From DATKLX01 sp035542155 (GTDB lineage Bacteria; Chloroflexota; Anaerolineae; Anaerolineales; Anaerolineaceae), in the NCBI GenBank assembly GCA_035542155.1, contig DATKLX010000239.1, positions 1-43,442 of the forward strand: DNA of 43,442 bases. Reading direction: 5' to 3'. The position numbers were made by a program, and so were the translations under genes. Below the pieces are notes generated by a model. It had not been told where the DNA came from. It saw only the letters and a list, made by a program, of their open reading frames with translations, and did not search any database. Below, piece after piece: positions 33,841-41,912 of this stretch (the stretch's first letter is position 1; the number at the start of each line of letters is the position of its first letter).

Positions 33841-35172
33841 ATGGCGCCTCTTGACCCATCTCTCGAAGAATACCTGGACGGCTGGCGGATCCGCCAGTTG
33901 AAACGTATGCGATCCTCCTCTACCCTGTCCAGCCGGGCTCATTCAAAATTCCTGGAATCGCGGCGCTCCAGCCTGAAAGAGCTGGCCGACCTGACCAAAG
34001 ACGAACTGGAAGCGTTGGGCGGGGCTCAATCCACGGTGAATACTAACCTCGTTGTGAAGCCGGTCTTGTTCGATACACGCCTATTAGAAGAGTTTGGCCG
34101 GGGGTCGATCGTCGCCTGCCTGGGAGATGCCTTCGCGGTTTACGCCGGCCGGCGCTCGCCGCGCATCCCGAATGGGGACCTGCGGATGATGAGCCGGGTT
34201 ACGACGATCGAAGGGGAAAAACGAAATTTCGATCGGCCGGCCAGAATCGTGACGGAGTTCGACGTCCCAGAAAATGCATGGTTTCTCCGACCCGTGCGGT
34301 TCAGCTTTGTCCCTAATTTCGCATTGATGGAAATGGCTTTACAGCCTTGCGGGTTCCTCTCCGCTTACCTGGAAACATCATTGACCCGGCCTGAGCAGGA
34401 GTTTTATTTCCGCAACCTGGACGGTCAGGCACGCCTGGTCTTTTCCCCGGACCTGCGAGGGAAAACGGTGACGGCGCGAGCCAGGCTGTTGAAATCGACG
34501 ACCAGCAGCGACATCATCATCCAGCAGTACGCATTTGAGCTGCTGGTCGGAAACGCCCTGTTCTACGAGGGGAATTCAACCTTTGGATATTTCCCGCCTT
34601 CGGCTATGGCCAGCCAGGCCGGGTTGGACGGCGGTAAATCCATGATGCCATGGATCGACGCACAACGGAAGGTGGCTTATCCAGTTCAGCTACTGCATGC
34701 AAGCAGCAGCGTTTCCCGGGTCAATCAGGACCACAAGGACCGCAGACTGGATGACCTGGACCAGTTGGTTTTTATCCCCGGCGGCGGCCGCTACCAGCAG
34801 GGCTACCTGTTCGGATCGAAGGTCGTCCACCCCGAAGACTGGTACTTCCGCTACCACTTTTTCGAGGATCCGGTGATGCCGGGATCATTGGGAATCGAAG
34901 CGGCGCTCTCCGCCATGCGAACCTATGCCGCGCAAGCTTTTGCGAGCCAGTTCAACTCCATGCGGTTCGGCGTGGCAGAGTACGAGCCGGCAACGTGGAA
35001 GTACCGCGGACAGATTCTACAGAATAACCGGCAGATGGATCTTGAGGTTCACTTCAAAAAAAGCGAGGCCCAACCCGGAAAACTTACTCTATGGGGCGAC
35101 GCCAGCCTGTGGTCCGACCAGACGCGAATTTACGAAATGAGCCAGATTGGGGTCAAACTTACGGATGGATAA
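33841..35172 (+). CDS. tandem FabA-like dehydratase domains (PfaC C-terminal type)
   Basis: A 443-residue protein with two hotdog domains like the C-terminus of PfaC or thraustochytrid OrfC. The first (about 100-250) has ALMEMALQPCGFLSAYL and FRNLDG blocks but no His in the FabA active-site position. The second (about 280-440) has the classical HFFEDPVMPGSLGIE motif with His339, so it should be the active FabA-like site. Such domains dehydrate, and may isomerise, beta-hydroxyacyl chains and are credited with cis double bonds in PUFA synthases. The ketosynthase and chain-length-factor domains that normally precede them in PfaC are missing from the operon. Confidence 0.88.
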   Translation: MAPLDPSLEEYLDGWRIRQLKRMRSSSTLSSRAHSKFLESRRSSLKELADLTKDELEALGGAQSTVNTNLVVKPVLFDTRLLEEFGRGSIVACLGDAFAVYAGRRSPRIPNGDLRMMSRVTTIEGEKRNFDRPARIVTEFDVPENAWFLRPVRFSFVPNFALMEMALQPCGFLSAYLETSLTRPEQEFYFRNLDGQARLVFSPDLRGKTVTARARLLKSTTSSDIIIQQYAFELLVGNALFYEGNSTFGYFPPSAMASQAGLDGGKSMMPWIDAQRKVAYPVQLLHASSSVSRVNQDHKDRRLDDLDQLVFIPGGGRYQQGYLFGSKVVHPEDWYFRYHFFEDPVMPGSLGIEAALSAMRTYAAQAFASQFNSMRFGVAEYEPATWKYRGQILQNNRQMDLEVHFKKSEAQPGKLTLWGDASLWSDQTRIYEMSQIGVKLTDG

Positions 35173-35184
35173 GGAAAAGAACGC

Positions 35185-36828
35185 ATGACTAACGCTGCTT
35201 TCGCAACAACTATTAAACATCCCGGACTGTTCCAGGGAATGACCTGGCAAGGGCCGGTCGAATCCATCGCATTCGATGAGGCAGGGATGCAGGCCTGCCT
35301 GAGCCAGCTTGATCTGCCCTGTTACGTGGTTCGCCAGGGCGTGCAGACTGGAATGACCACCACCGGAAGCCTCGTCCCTGTACAAAGCGCAGATGCCGGA
35401 GGATTGGAAATGATCGCCGCGGCGAATGCCATGCCCACCGATCAGTTTGGCGACCCTGATTTCATGCGAATGTATGGCGTCCAGTATGCTTACATGGTCG
35501 GTTCGATGGCAAACGGGATTTCCTCAGCGGACCTGGTGGTCGCCATCGGGAAAGCGGGCTGCCTGGGATCCTTCGGCTCGGCGGGTTTATCGCCGGCACG
35601 GATCGAGGAAGCCATCCAGAAAATTCAGGCGGCGCTGCCCAACGGTCCTTACGCGTTCAACGTGATCCACAATCCCAACGAGCCGAACCTGGAGAGGAAA
35701 GCTGTGGAGCTCTTCCTGCAGAACGGGGTCCACGTGGTTGAAGCGTCGGCGTTCCTCAGCCTGACCCCCAATATCGTCCAGTACCGCGCCGCCGGATTAA
35801 GCGTATCGCCAGCGGGCGAAATTCAGATTGGCAACCGGATCCTGGCGAAGGTATCGCGGAAAGAAGTAGCGACGAAGTTCATGGAGCCCGCCCCGCAGAA
35901 AATCCTCGCTCAGCTCGTCGAAGAAGGCCGGATCACCCAGCAGCAGGCCATTCTAGCCGAAAAAGTACCTGTTGCCGACGACATCACCGTGGAAGCTGAC
36001 TCCGGCGGGCACACCGATAACCGCCCACTGGTCGCATTGATCCCATCCATGATTGGTCTGCGGGATGAAATCCAGCAGAAATTCCATTTTCTCCAGCCAG
36101 TGCGGATTGGAGCTGCCGGTGGGATCGCCACCCCCGAATCGACGCTGGCAGCCTTCATGATGGGCGCGGCGTACGTATTGACCGGCTCGATCAATCAGGG
36201 CTGCGTCGAGGCAGGCTCGTCCGCCCATACCAAAAGCATCCTGGCCCAGGCCGCGATGACCGACGTCACCATGGCGCCCTCCGCGGATATGTTCGAGATG
36301 GGCGTCAAAGTCCAGGTGCTGAAGGCCCGCACGCTCTTCCCCATGCGAGCCTCAAAATTGTTCGAGCTGTATAACCGCTACGATTCCCTCGAAGCGATCC
36401 CGGTGGAAGAGCGTGAAAAATTAGAGAAACAGATATTTCAACGGACCTGCGAAACGGTTTGGGAAGACACGGTGAAATTCTTCAAGGAGCGCGACCCCGA
36501 GCAGATAGTCAGGGCCAACGCCAACCCCAAGCGGAAAATGGCCCTGGTCTTCCGCTGGTACCTGGGCCTCTCTTCGCGCTGGTCGAATTCCGGCGAGCCA
36601 GGTCGGGAGATGGATTACCAGATCTGGTGCGGGCCTTCCATGGGCGCCTTCAACGATTGGACGAAAGGCACTTACCTAGAGGACGTCAATAACCGGCGGG
36701 TTGCCGACATAGCTTTCCAACTCTTGAACGGCGCAGCATATCATTACCGGGTTCAAAGCCTGCAGACGCAAGGGGTTCAGATCCCGCTGGGGATCGCTCG
36801 CTACCGGCCAACGGCCCCTCTCATCTGA
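35185..36828 (+). CDS. PfaD-like FMN-dependent enoyl reductase
   Basis: A 547-residue TIM-barrel flavoprotein of the 2-nitropropane dioxygenase-like group, matching PfaD in length and layout. An N-terminal extension (about 1-90) precedes the barrel start at YAYMVGSMANGISSADLV. The FMN-binding segments include GCLGSFGSAGL, PYAFNVIHNP, EADSGGHTDNRPL and IGAAGGIATPESTLAAFMMGA. The C-terminal helical part resembles other PfaD proteins. It would reduce enoyl intermediates on the carriers in trans, since the multidomain proteins here carry no ER domain. AAGGA precedes the ATG, and the gap to the dehydratase gene is 12 bases. Confidence 0.93.
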   Translation: MTNAAFATTIKHPGLFQGMTWQGPVESIAFDEAGMQACLSQLDLPCYVVRQGVQTGMTTTGSLVPVQSADAGGLEMIAAANAMPTDQFGDPDFMRMYGVQYAYMVGSMANGISSADLVVAIGKAGCLGSFGSAGLSPARIEEAIQKIQAALPNGPYAFNVIHNPNEPNLERKAVELFLQNGVHVVEASAFLSLTPNIVQYRAAGLSVSPAGEIQIGNRILAKVSRKEVATKFMEPAPQKILAQLVEEGRITQQQAILAEKVPVADDITVEADSGGHTDNRPLVALIPSMIGLRDEIQQKFHFLQPVRIGAAGGIATPESTLAAFMMGAAYVLTGSINQGCVEAGSSAHTKSILAQAAMTDVTMAPSADMFEMGVKVQVLKARTLFPMRASKLFELYNRYDSLEAIPVEEREKLEKQIFQRTCETVWEDTVKFFKERDPEQIVRANANPKRKMALVFRWYLGLSSRWSNSGEPGREMDYQIWCGPSMGAFNDWTKGTYLEDVNNRRVADIAFQLLNGAAYHYRVQSLQTQGVQIPLGIARYRPTAPLI

Positions 36829-36854
36829 GAGAAGCTGGTCGATCAAGGAAAAAA

Positions 36855-37610
36855 ATGGCAGCTATCCTTTGGGAGAAACCTCATGCAAGATTGAGAATGC
36901 CTGCCGGGCGGGTCCACATCTGGCTCACCAGGGTTGTACAGGACCCGGTGATGAGCCCGGGCGTGCTCTCGAGAGACGAGCTGGAGAGAGCCAATCGCTT
37001 CAAGGTTAAAGCGGCGAAAATCGAATTCATTCAAGCCCGGATGTTTTTACGCCGGACCCTGGCCCGCTATCTTTTCATCGATCCATCAGCCATCCGGTTG
37101 TGTACCTCTCCTTACGGCAAGCCATTTCTCGAGCCCAGCCAGAACTGGCAGCGGTTGGAATTTAACCTCAGCCACCGGGATGGACTATGCCTGCTGGCAG
37201 TTACCCGCGGGAGGCGGATCGGGATCGATCTGGAATTGGTGCGCGCAACCGTTGAAATGGAACAGATCGTCACAGCCTATTTTTCAACAACCGAAAGAAT
37301 TGCCTATTCCCGCCTGAGACCTCAAGAGAGACTCGAGGGGTTTACGCGGGGCTGGACCTGCAAAGAAGCGTATCTGAAAGCCGCGGGCAAGGGATTTCAC
37401 CAGTCGTTGACCAGCTTCAGCGTCGAGCTGAACCCCACCCTTCCGCCCCGGATCATCGCATCTACAGGGGGTGGAGAAGAGGACGGGAGGTTCAAGCTAT
37501 TTTGCTTCACGCCGGCCGAGAATACCCGAGCCGCAGTCGCGGTGGAGGGACGCGGGACAGAGCTTTCGGAATGGAATTTTTACCAGGTGGATGGGGAAAC
37601 TGATGAGTAA
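36855..37610 (+). CDS. Sfp-type 4'-phosphopantetheinyl transferase
   Basis: A 251-residue transferase that attaches phosphopantetheine from CoA to carrier-domain serines. The Mg2+ motif RIGIDLELV and the WTCKEAYLKAAGKG motif are both present, and length and pseudo-dimeric layout fit the Sfp/Gsp group rather than the short AcpS type. Placed directly after pfaD, it most likely activates the three carriers of the operon, like PfaE in PUFA clusters. An AAGGAA site precedes the ATG. Its 3' end overlaps the carboxyltransferase start by 8 bases. Confidence 0.92.
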   Translation: MAAILWEKPHARLRMPAGRVHIWLTRVVQDPVMSPGVLSRDELERANRFKVKAAKIEFIQARMFLRRTLARYLFIDPSAIRLCTSPYGKPFLEPSQNWQRLEFNLSHRDGLCLLAVTRGRRIGIDLELVRATVEMEQIVTAYFSTTERIAYSRLRPQERLEGFTRGWTCKEAYLKAAGKGFHQSLTSFSVELNPTLPPRIIASTGGGEEDGRFKLFCFTPAENTRAAVAVEGRGTELSEWNFYQVDGETDE

Positions 37611-39144
37611 AAAAGTGGATTTATCCGTCGCACGCCAGGAAGCAAAGGCCGGCGGCGGTGAAACGCAAATTGATAAACAGCACGCCAAGGGCAAGCAAAC
37701 CGCGCGAGAGCGGATCCGGCAGCTTTTAGACCCGGATACCTTTATCGAGACAGATCTGTTCGTTACCCACCGGGCGACCGGGTTTGCCATGGAGCAGTCC
37801 CACCCGGCTACCGACGGCGTGGTCACGGGCTGGGGAAAAATCGATGGGCGCCTCGTTTATATCTATGCGCAAGATTTTACCATTCTGGGCGGCTCGCTGG
37901 GCGAGGCTCACGGACGCAAAATTACCAAGATCATGGACCTGGCCTACCAGAACGGCGCACCGCTGATCGGCCTGAACGATTCTGGCGGCGCGCGAATCCA
38001 GGAAGGAGTCGACTCGCTCGCCGCGTATGGCGAGATCTTCTACCGGAACACCCGCGCCTCGGGGGTCATTCCTCAAATTTCTGTCATCCTGGGACCCTGC
38101 GCGGGCGGCGCGGTCTACTCGCCGGCGATCACCGATTTTATCTTCATGGTCGAGCAGAACGCCTACATGTTCATCACCGGCCCGGAGGTAGTTCGCACGG
38201 TGACCCATGAAAATGTGGATTTCGAAACGCTGGGCGGCGCGAACGTTCACCGGATGCGGAGCGGGGTGGCGCATTTTACTGGTCCAACGGAAGAAGACGT
38301 GCTCAACCAGGTACGCTGGCTGCTCTCCTACCTGCCGGCGAACAACCTGTCCATCCCACCCCATAACTCCAGCGGGGACGACCCGCGGAGGACGGCGGAG
38401 GATCTCGAGCAAATCGTCCCCACGGATCCCGGCCGTCCATATGACGTCCGCCAGGTGATCGGCGTCATCGTCGACGTTGGAGAATACATGGAGGTGCAGG
38501 CAGATTTTGCCTGCAACATCTCGGTCGGTTTCGCGCGAATGGACGGCCATCCGGTGGGGATCATCGCCAACCAGCCGGATCATCTCGCCGGGGTGCTCGA
38601 CATTGACGCCTCGGAAAAAGCGGCCCGGTTTATCCGCTTCTGCGACGCGTTTCACATCCCCCTTATTACCCTGGTAGACACGCCCGGATTCTTGCCCGGG
38701 ACGAGCCAGGAGCATGGAGGGATCATCCGCCATGGGGCCAAGCTGGCGTACGCCTACGCCGAGGCGACCACCCCCAAGGTATCCGTAATCCTGCGCAAGG
38801 CATATGGTGGGGCGTATATCGTGATGAGTTCGAAGCACATGCGCGGGGATCTCAATTTCGCCTGGCCAGAGGCCGAGATCGCGGTGATGGGCCCGGAAGG
38901 AGCGGTGAACATCGTCTTCCGAAAGGAGTTGGCCGAAGCGCAAGATCCGGCAGGGATGCGCGCCGAGCTGACCCACCAGTACCGGGAAGAGCTGGCCACC
39001 CCATTTATCGCGGCCTCGCGCGGGTACCTGGACGACGTCATTTCCCCGGCAGATACGCGCATGCGGATCATCGACGCCCTGGAAAGCCTGCGTGAGAAAA
39101 GGCAGTCCACCCCGCCGCGCAAGCACGGGAATATTCCTCTGTAG
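37603..39144 (+). CDS. acyl-CoA carboxylase, carboxyltransferase (beta) subunit
   Basis: A 513-residue carboxyltransferase of the PccB/AccD5 type with fused N and C halves. The acyl-CoA oxyanion segment GLNDSGGARIQEGV is in the N half. The biotin-side segment VDTPGFLPGTSQEHGGIIRHGAK and KAYGGAYIVMSSK are in the C half. The position used to tell acetyl- from propionyl-CoA enzymes in Streptomyces (Ile versus Asp) is Ile406 here, which favours acetyl-CoA and hence malonyl-CoA as product. The ATG at 37603 is inside the end of the transferase gene, with GGGGA upstream; the longer frame from 37471 is unlikely. Confidence 0.92.
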   Translation: MSKKVDLSVARQEAKAGGGETQIDKQHAKGKQTARERIRQLLDPDTFIETDLFVTHRATGFAMEQSHPATDGVVTGWGKIDGRLVYIYAQDFTILGGSLGEAHGRKITKIMDLAYQNGAPLIGLNDSGGARIQEGVDSLAAYGEIFYRNTRASGVIPQISVILGPCAGGAVYSPAITDFIFMVEQNAYMFITGPEVVRTVTHENVDFETLGGANVHRMRSGVAHFTGPTEEDVLNQVRWLLSYLPANNLSIPPHNSSGDDPRRTAEDLEQIVPTDPGRPYDVRQVIGVIVDVGEYMEVQADFACNISVGFARMDGHPVGIIANQPDHLAGVLDIDASEKAARFIRFCDAFHIPLITLVDTPGFLPGTSQEHGGIIRHGAKLAYAYAEATTPKVSVILRKAYGGAYIVMSSKHMRGDLNFAWPEAEIAVMGPEGAVNIVFRKELAEAQDPAGMRAELTHQYREELATPFIAASRGYLDDVISPADTRMRIIDALESLREKRQSTPPRKHGNIPL

Positions 39145-39158
39145 TAAAGGTGGACAGA

Positions 39159-40649
39159 ATGAAGGTCCTGGTCGCCAATCGAGGCGAAATAGCGCTGAGG
39201 ATCCTGCGGGCCTGCCGGGAGCTGGGTTTTCCCAGCGTTGCTGTATATTCCGACGCGGACGAGGAGGCCCTGCACACCCGCTATGCCGACGAAGCCGTGC
39301 GAATCGGCCCAGCGCCGGCAGCGGAAAGCTATCTTAATCTCCAGGCGGTCCTCGCCGCGGCCGTCGCCAGCGGAGCCGAAGCTGTGCATCCGGGTTACGG
39401 GTTCCTTTCAGAAAACGCGAGCTTCGCCAGGATGGTCGAGGAGGCCGGGCTGGTCTTCGTCGGGCCCAGGCCGGAGACGATCGCCCTGACCGGAGATAAG
39501 CTCGAAGCGAGAAAGGCCGCGCGAGACGCCGGCCTACCGGTGCTTCCCGGACCGGACGTGCCAGTCCCCGATGATATTCCCGCCGATCTCAAGAACGGTG
39601 TGGCTTATCCGGTGTTAATTAAAGCAGTGGCAGGCGGCGGTGGACGCGGCATCCGCCTGGCCCACAATCACGAAGAGCTGGAAAAAATGGCCCAGGACGC
39701 GCGGCGTGAAGCCCAGGCCGCTTTCGGAGATGACACGATCTACCTGGAACCCCTAGTGCAACAGGCCCGCCACATCGAAGTCCAGATCCTGGGCGATGGG
39801 CAGGGGAACATCCTCTGCCTGGGTGAGCGCGAGTGCTCGATCCAGCGACGCCGCCAGAAGCTGATCGAAGAGGCGCCCGCGCCAGGTTTGAGCCAGGCGG
39901 CCCGGCAATACCTTTATGATGCCGCTTACCGGCTGGCAAAATCGCTGCAGTATCGCAGCCTGGGTACGGTCGAGTTCCTCCTCGATACCCAGGGCCAGTT
40001 CCATTTTATCGAGGTAAACCCCCGGGTCCAGGTGGAGCACCCGGTCACGGAAATGGTCACCGGTCTGGACCTGGTTACTCTTCAGCTTCAGCTCGCCGCG
40101 GGGATGCCGCTGCGCTACGGCCAGGAAGAGATCACCGCCCGGGGCTGGGCGATCGAGGGACGAATTCTGGCTGAAGACCCGGAAAGCGGGTTCCTCCCCG
40201 CCACCGGAGAGATCTTATACCTGAAGGAACCCGGCGGGCCCGGCGTCCGAGTCGACAGCGCTCTATACATCGGAATGCCTGTACTGGCAGAGTACGACTC
40301 GCTGCTGGCGAAAGTGATCTGCTGGGGCGAGAACCGCGAATCGGCCGCGCAGCGGTTGCGCAGGGCCCTGGTCGAGTTTCAGATTGGCGGGATACCAACT
40401 GACCTGGAGTTCTTATGCGAGGTGGTTGGCAGCCAGAATTTCCTCGCCGGACGAGCAGACACCACCTATCTGGATACCTTCCAACTCCCTCCCCGGAACG
40501 GCGAGGAACCCCTGGAGCGAGAAATCGCCCTGGCGACCGCCATCCTGGCTCATCAGGCAGGCCAGAATAGCCAGAGCGAAACGAACGGCAAGGAGGGCAG
40601 CCAGTGGCGCAACAGCGCCTGGCGTGAACAGATGCCGGGCAGCCTGTAG
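39159..40649 (+). CDS. acyl-CoA carboxylase, biotin carboxylase subunit
   Basis: A 496-residue ATP-grasp enzyme that carboxylates biotin using ATP and bicarbonate. It has the N-terminal VLVANRGEIALRILRA, the glycine-rich ATP loop KAVAGGGGRGIRL, ECSIQRRRQKLIEEAPAP and the catalytic EVNPRVQVEHPVTEMV segment. The last about 50 residues are polar and poorly conserved. ATG at 39159 is preferred over a GTG at 39150, because the AAAGG binding site sits properly for it. It follows the carboxyltransferase by 14 bases. No biotinyl domain is fused, so the next gene supplies it. Confidence 0.94.
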   Translation: MKVLVANRGEIALRILRACRELGFPSVAVYSDADEEALHTRYADEAVRIGPAPAAESYLNLQAVLAAAVASGAEAVHPGYGFLSENASFARMVEEAGLVFVGPRPETIALTGDKLEARKAARDAGLPVLPGPDVPVPDDIPADLKNGVAYPVLIKAVAGGGGRGIRLAHNHEELEKMAQDARREAQAAFGDDTIYLEPLVQQARHIEVQILGDGQGNILCLGERECSIQRRRQKLIEEAPAPGLSQAARQYLYDAAYRLAKSLQYRSLGTVEFLLDTQGQFHFIEVNPRVQVEHPVTEMVTGLDLVTLQLQLAAGMPLRYGQEEITARGWAIEGRILAEDPESGFLPATGEILYLKEPGGPGVRVDSALYIGMPVLAEYDSLLAKVICWGENRESAAQRLRRALVEFQIGGIPTDLEFLCEVVGSQNFLAGRADTTYLDTFQLPPRNGEEPLEREIALATAILAHQAGQNSQSETNGKEGSQWRNSAWREQMPGSL

Positions 40650-40659
40650 GAGATCGAAC

Positions 40660-41157
40660 ATGACTCTCTATCGTGTGTACATCGGAAATAACGAGTATCA
40701 GGTTGAAATCTCGGACAACCACGTAGCCGTGAACGGCGAACGGGAACAGGGGCACCTGATCCCTTTAAACGAGCTGGGATCTTACCTGCTCAGGAGAGGC
40801 GTCCAGGCCCGGGAATTACAACTGCGCCTGCAAGGCCCATCGACCTACGAAGTGCTTTCCGGTGTGCGGCGGGTCATCGCGCGGGTGATGAAAGACCGCG
40901 GCCAGTTGCGGGGGCTTATCGAGCCCGGAATAATCGGTGGGCTGACCGCTCCCATGCCCGGAATGGTGGTAAATGTTAAAGTCAATCCGGGTAATTTTGT
41001 CGACGAAGGCCAGGTACTGGTGGTCCTGGAATCAATGAAAATGCAGATGGACCTGCGGGCGCCGGCCTCGGGCCGGGTGGCGGCCATTCACGTCCAGCCT
41101 GGCGACCAGGTGGAAAAAGGCAAACTGCTGGTCAAAATCGACAAAGAAACAGCTTGA
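40660..41157 (+). CDS. biotin carboxyl carrier subunit
   Basis: A 165-residue carrier protein. Residues 1 to about 90 form a less conserved N-terminal region, and about 95-165 a biotinyl/lipoyl domain with LTAPMPGMVV and the biotin site ESMKM (Lys127). It completes the three-part acyl-CoA carboxylase. The open frame runs 276 bases further upstream, but that part overlaps the biotin carboxylase gene in another frame; the ATG at 40660 has GGAGA just before it. It is the last gene of the synthase operon; its stop overlaps the -35 of the glycine cleavage promoter. Confidence 0.9.
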   Translation: MTLYRVYIGNNEYQVEISDNHVAVNGEREQGHLIPLNELGSYLLRRGVQARELQLRLQGPSTYEVLSGVRRVIARVMKDRGQLRGLIEPGIIGGLTAPMPGMVVNVKVNPGNFVDEGQVLVVLESMKMQMDLRAPASGRVAAIHVQPGDQVEKGKLLVKIDKETA

Positions 41158-41182
41158 CTTTTCCCTTTTTCAACCGTAGAAT
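41154..41182 (+). promoter_or_regulatory. promoter of the glycine cleavage operon
   Basis: TTGACT (41154-41159), a 17-base spacer and TAGAAT (41177-41182), each five of six to consensus. The predicted start near 41189 is about 75 bases before the riboswitch. Confidence 0.8.
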
Positions 41183-41262
41183 GAAAAAGTGGTTCTTTAG
41201 GAATCTCCGTGGGAAGATCCATCACGGGAAATCTCAATGAACCGAAAATGTTCAATATCCCA

Positions 41263-41440
41263 GCGCAGAGGAGAGACCTGAATCTTCAGGCGCCGAAGGG
41301 GCAAACCGGAAAGGAAGCAGCTTTCCGGCGAATCTCTCAGGTAAAAGGACCCTGCGTATGGCAACCTCTGGAAAGTCGAATGACACCGACGGGGCAAACC
41401 TCTTGACGAGGTGAATCTCTCAGGTTTCCGACAGAGGGAC
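41263..41440 (+). promoter_or_regulatory. tandem glycine riboswitch
   Basis: Two consecutive glycine aptamers precede gcvH. Aptamer 1 (about 41263-41357) is closed by CGCAG/CTGCG and contains GGCGCCGAAGGGGCAA and AATCTCTCAGGTAAAAGGAC. Aptamer 2 (about 41365-41438) is closed by CCTCTG/CAGAGG and contains CACCGACGGGGCAA and AATCTCTCAGG. The linker is about seven bases. Tandem aptamers bind glycine and usually switch glycine cleavage genes on. Here the 3' strand of the second closing stem shares bases with the terminator's 5' arm, as expected for an ON switch. Confidence 0.96.
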
Positions 41441-41469
41441 ACCCGCTGATGGGTGCCCCTTTTTGTTTT
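41436..41469 (+). terminator. riboswitch-controlled terminator before gcvH
   Basis: GGGACACCC (41436-41444) pairs with GGGTGCCCC (41451-41459) with one mismatch around a six-base loop, followed by TTTTTGTTTT. Its 5' arm overlaps the second aptamer closing stem, so glycine binding should disrupt it. Confidence 0.85.
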
Positions 41470-41519
41470 CTGTTAAGACCGACCAAATCCATCCCTAACC
41501 CTGTGAAGGAGGTATCGAA

Positions 41520-41912
41520 ATGATCATTCCATCTGACCTGAAGTACACCCGGACTGATGAATGGGTCAAAGTTGACGGCAGCGTTGCCACCGTAGGGATC
41601 AGCGATTACGCCCAGGAACAGTTATCCGACATCGTGTTTGTTGAAGTCACAGTCTCCGTGGGTGAATCAATCAAAAAAGACACGGTTTGTGCAACCGTGG
41701 AATCGGTCAAGGCTGCCGCAGACGTCAACCTTCCAGTTTCAGGAACGGTAACCGCGGTCAACGAGAACCTTCCCGGCGTCCCGGAAAAAATCAACACAGA
41801 TCCGTACGGTGAGGCCTGGATGCTCAAGGTGGAGATCAGCGATCCCTCTGAACTGGACCGTCTGATGGACGCGGCGGAATATGATACCTATTGTAAGGAG
41901 CGTGCGCACTAA
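41520..41912 (+). CDS. gcvH: glycine cleavage system H protein
   Basis: A 130-residue lipoyl carrier that shuttles the aminomethyl arm between the P, T and L proteins. The lipoylation site is Lys64 in ATVESVKAAADVN, and the ISDYAQEQLSDIVFVE and PYGEAWMLKVE blocks are typical. A strong GAAGGAGG binding site precedes the ATG. It is the first gene under the glycine riboswitch. Its stop overlaps the gcvPA start (TAATG). No gcvT lies between the riboswitch and this gene. Confidence 0.97.
   Translation: MIIPSDLKYTRTDEWVKVDGSVATVGISDYAQEQLSDIVFVEVTVSVGESIKKDTVCATVESVKAAADVNLPVSGTVTAVNENLPGVPEKINTDPYGEAWMLKVEISDPSELDRLMDAAEYDTYCKERAH

Noticed and set aside
37726..39126. 466-codon open frame on the minus strand
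   Set aside because: It is antisense to the carboxyltransferase gene, whose motifs are unmistakable, and shows no family features.
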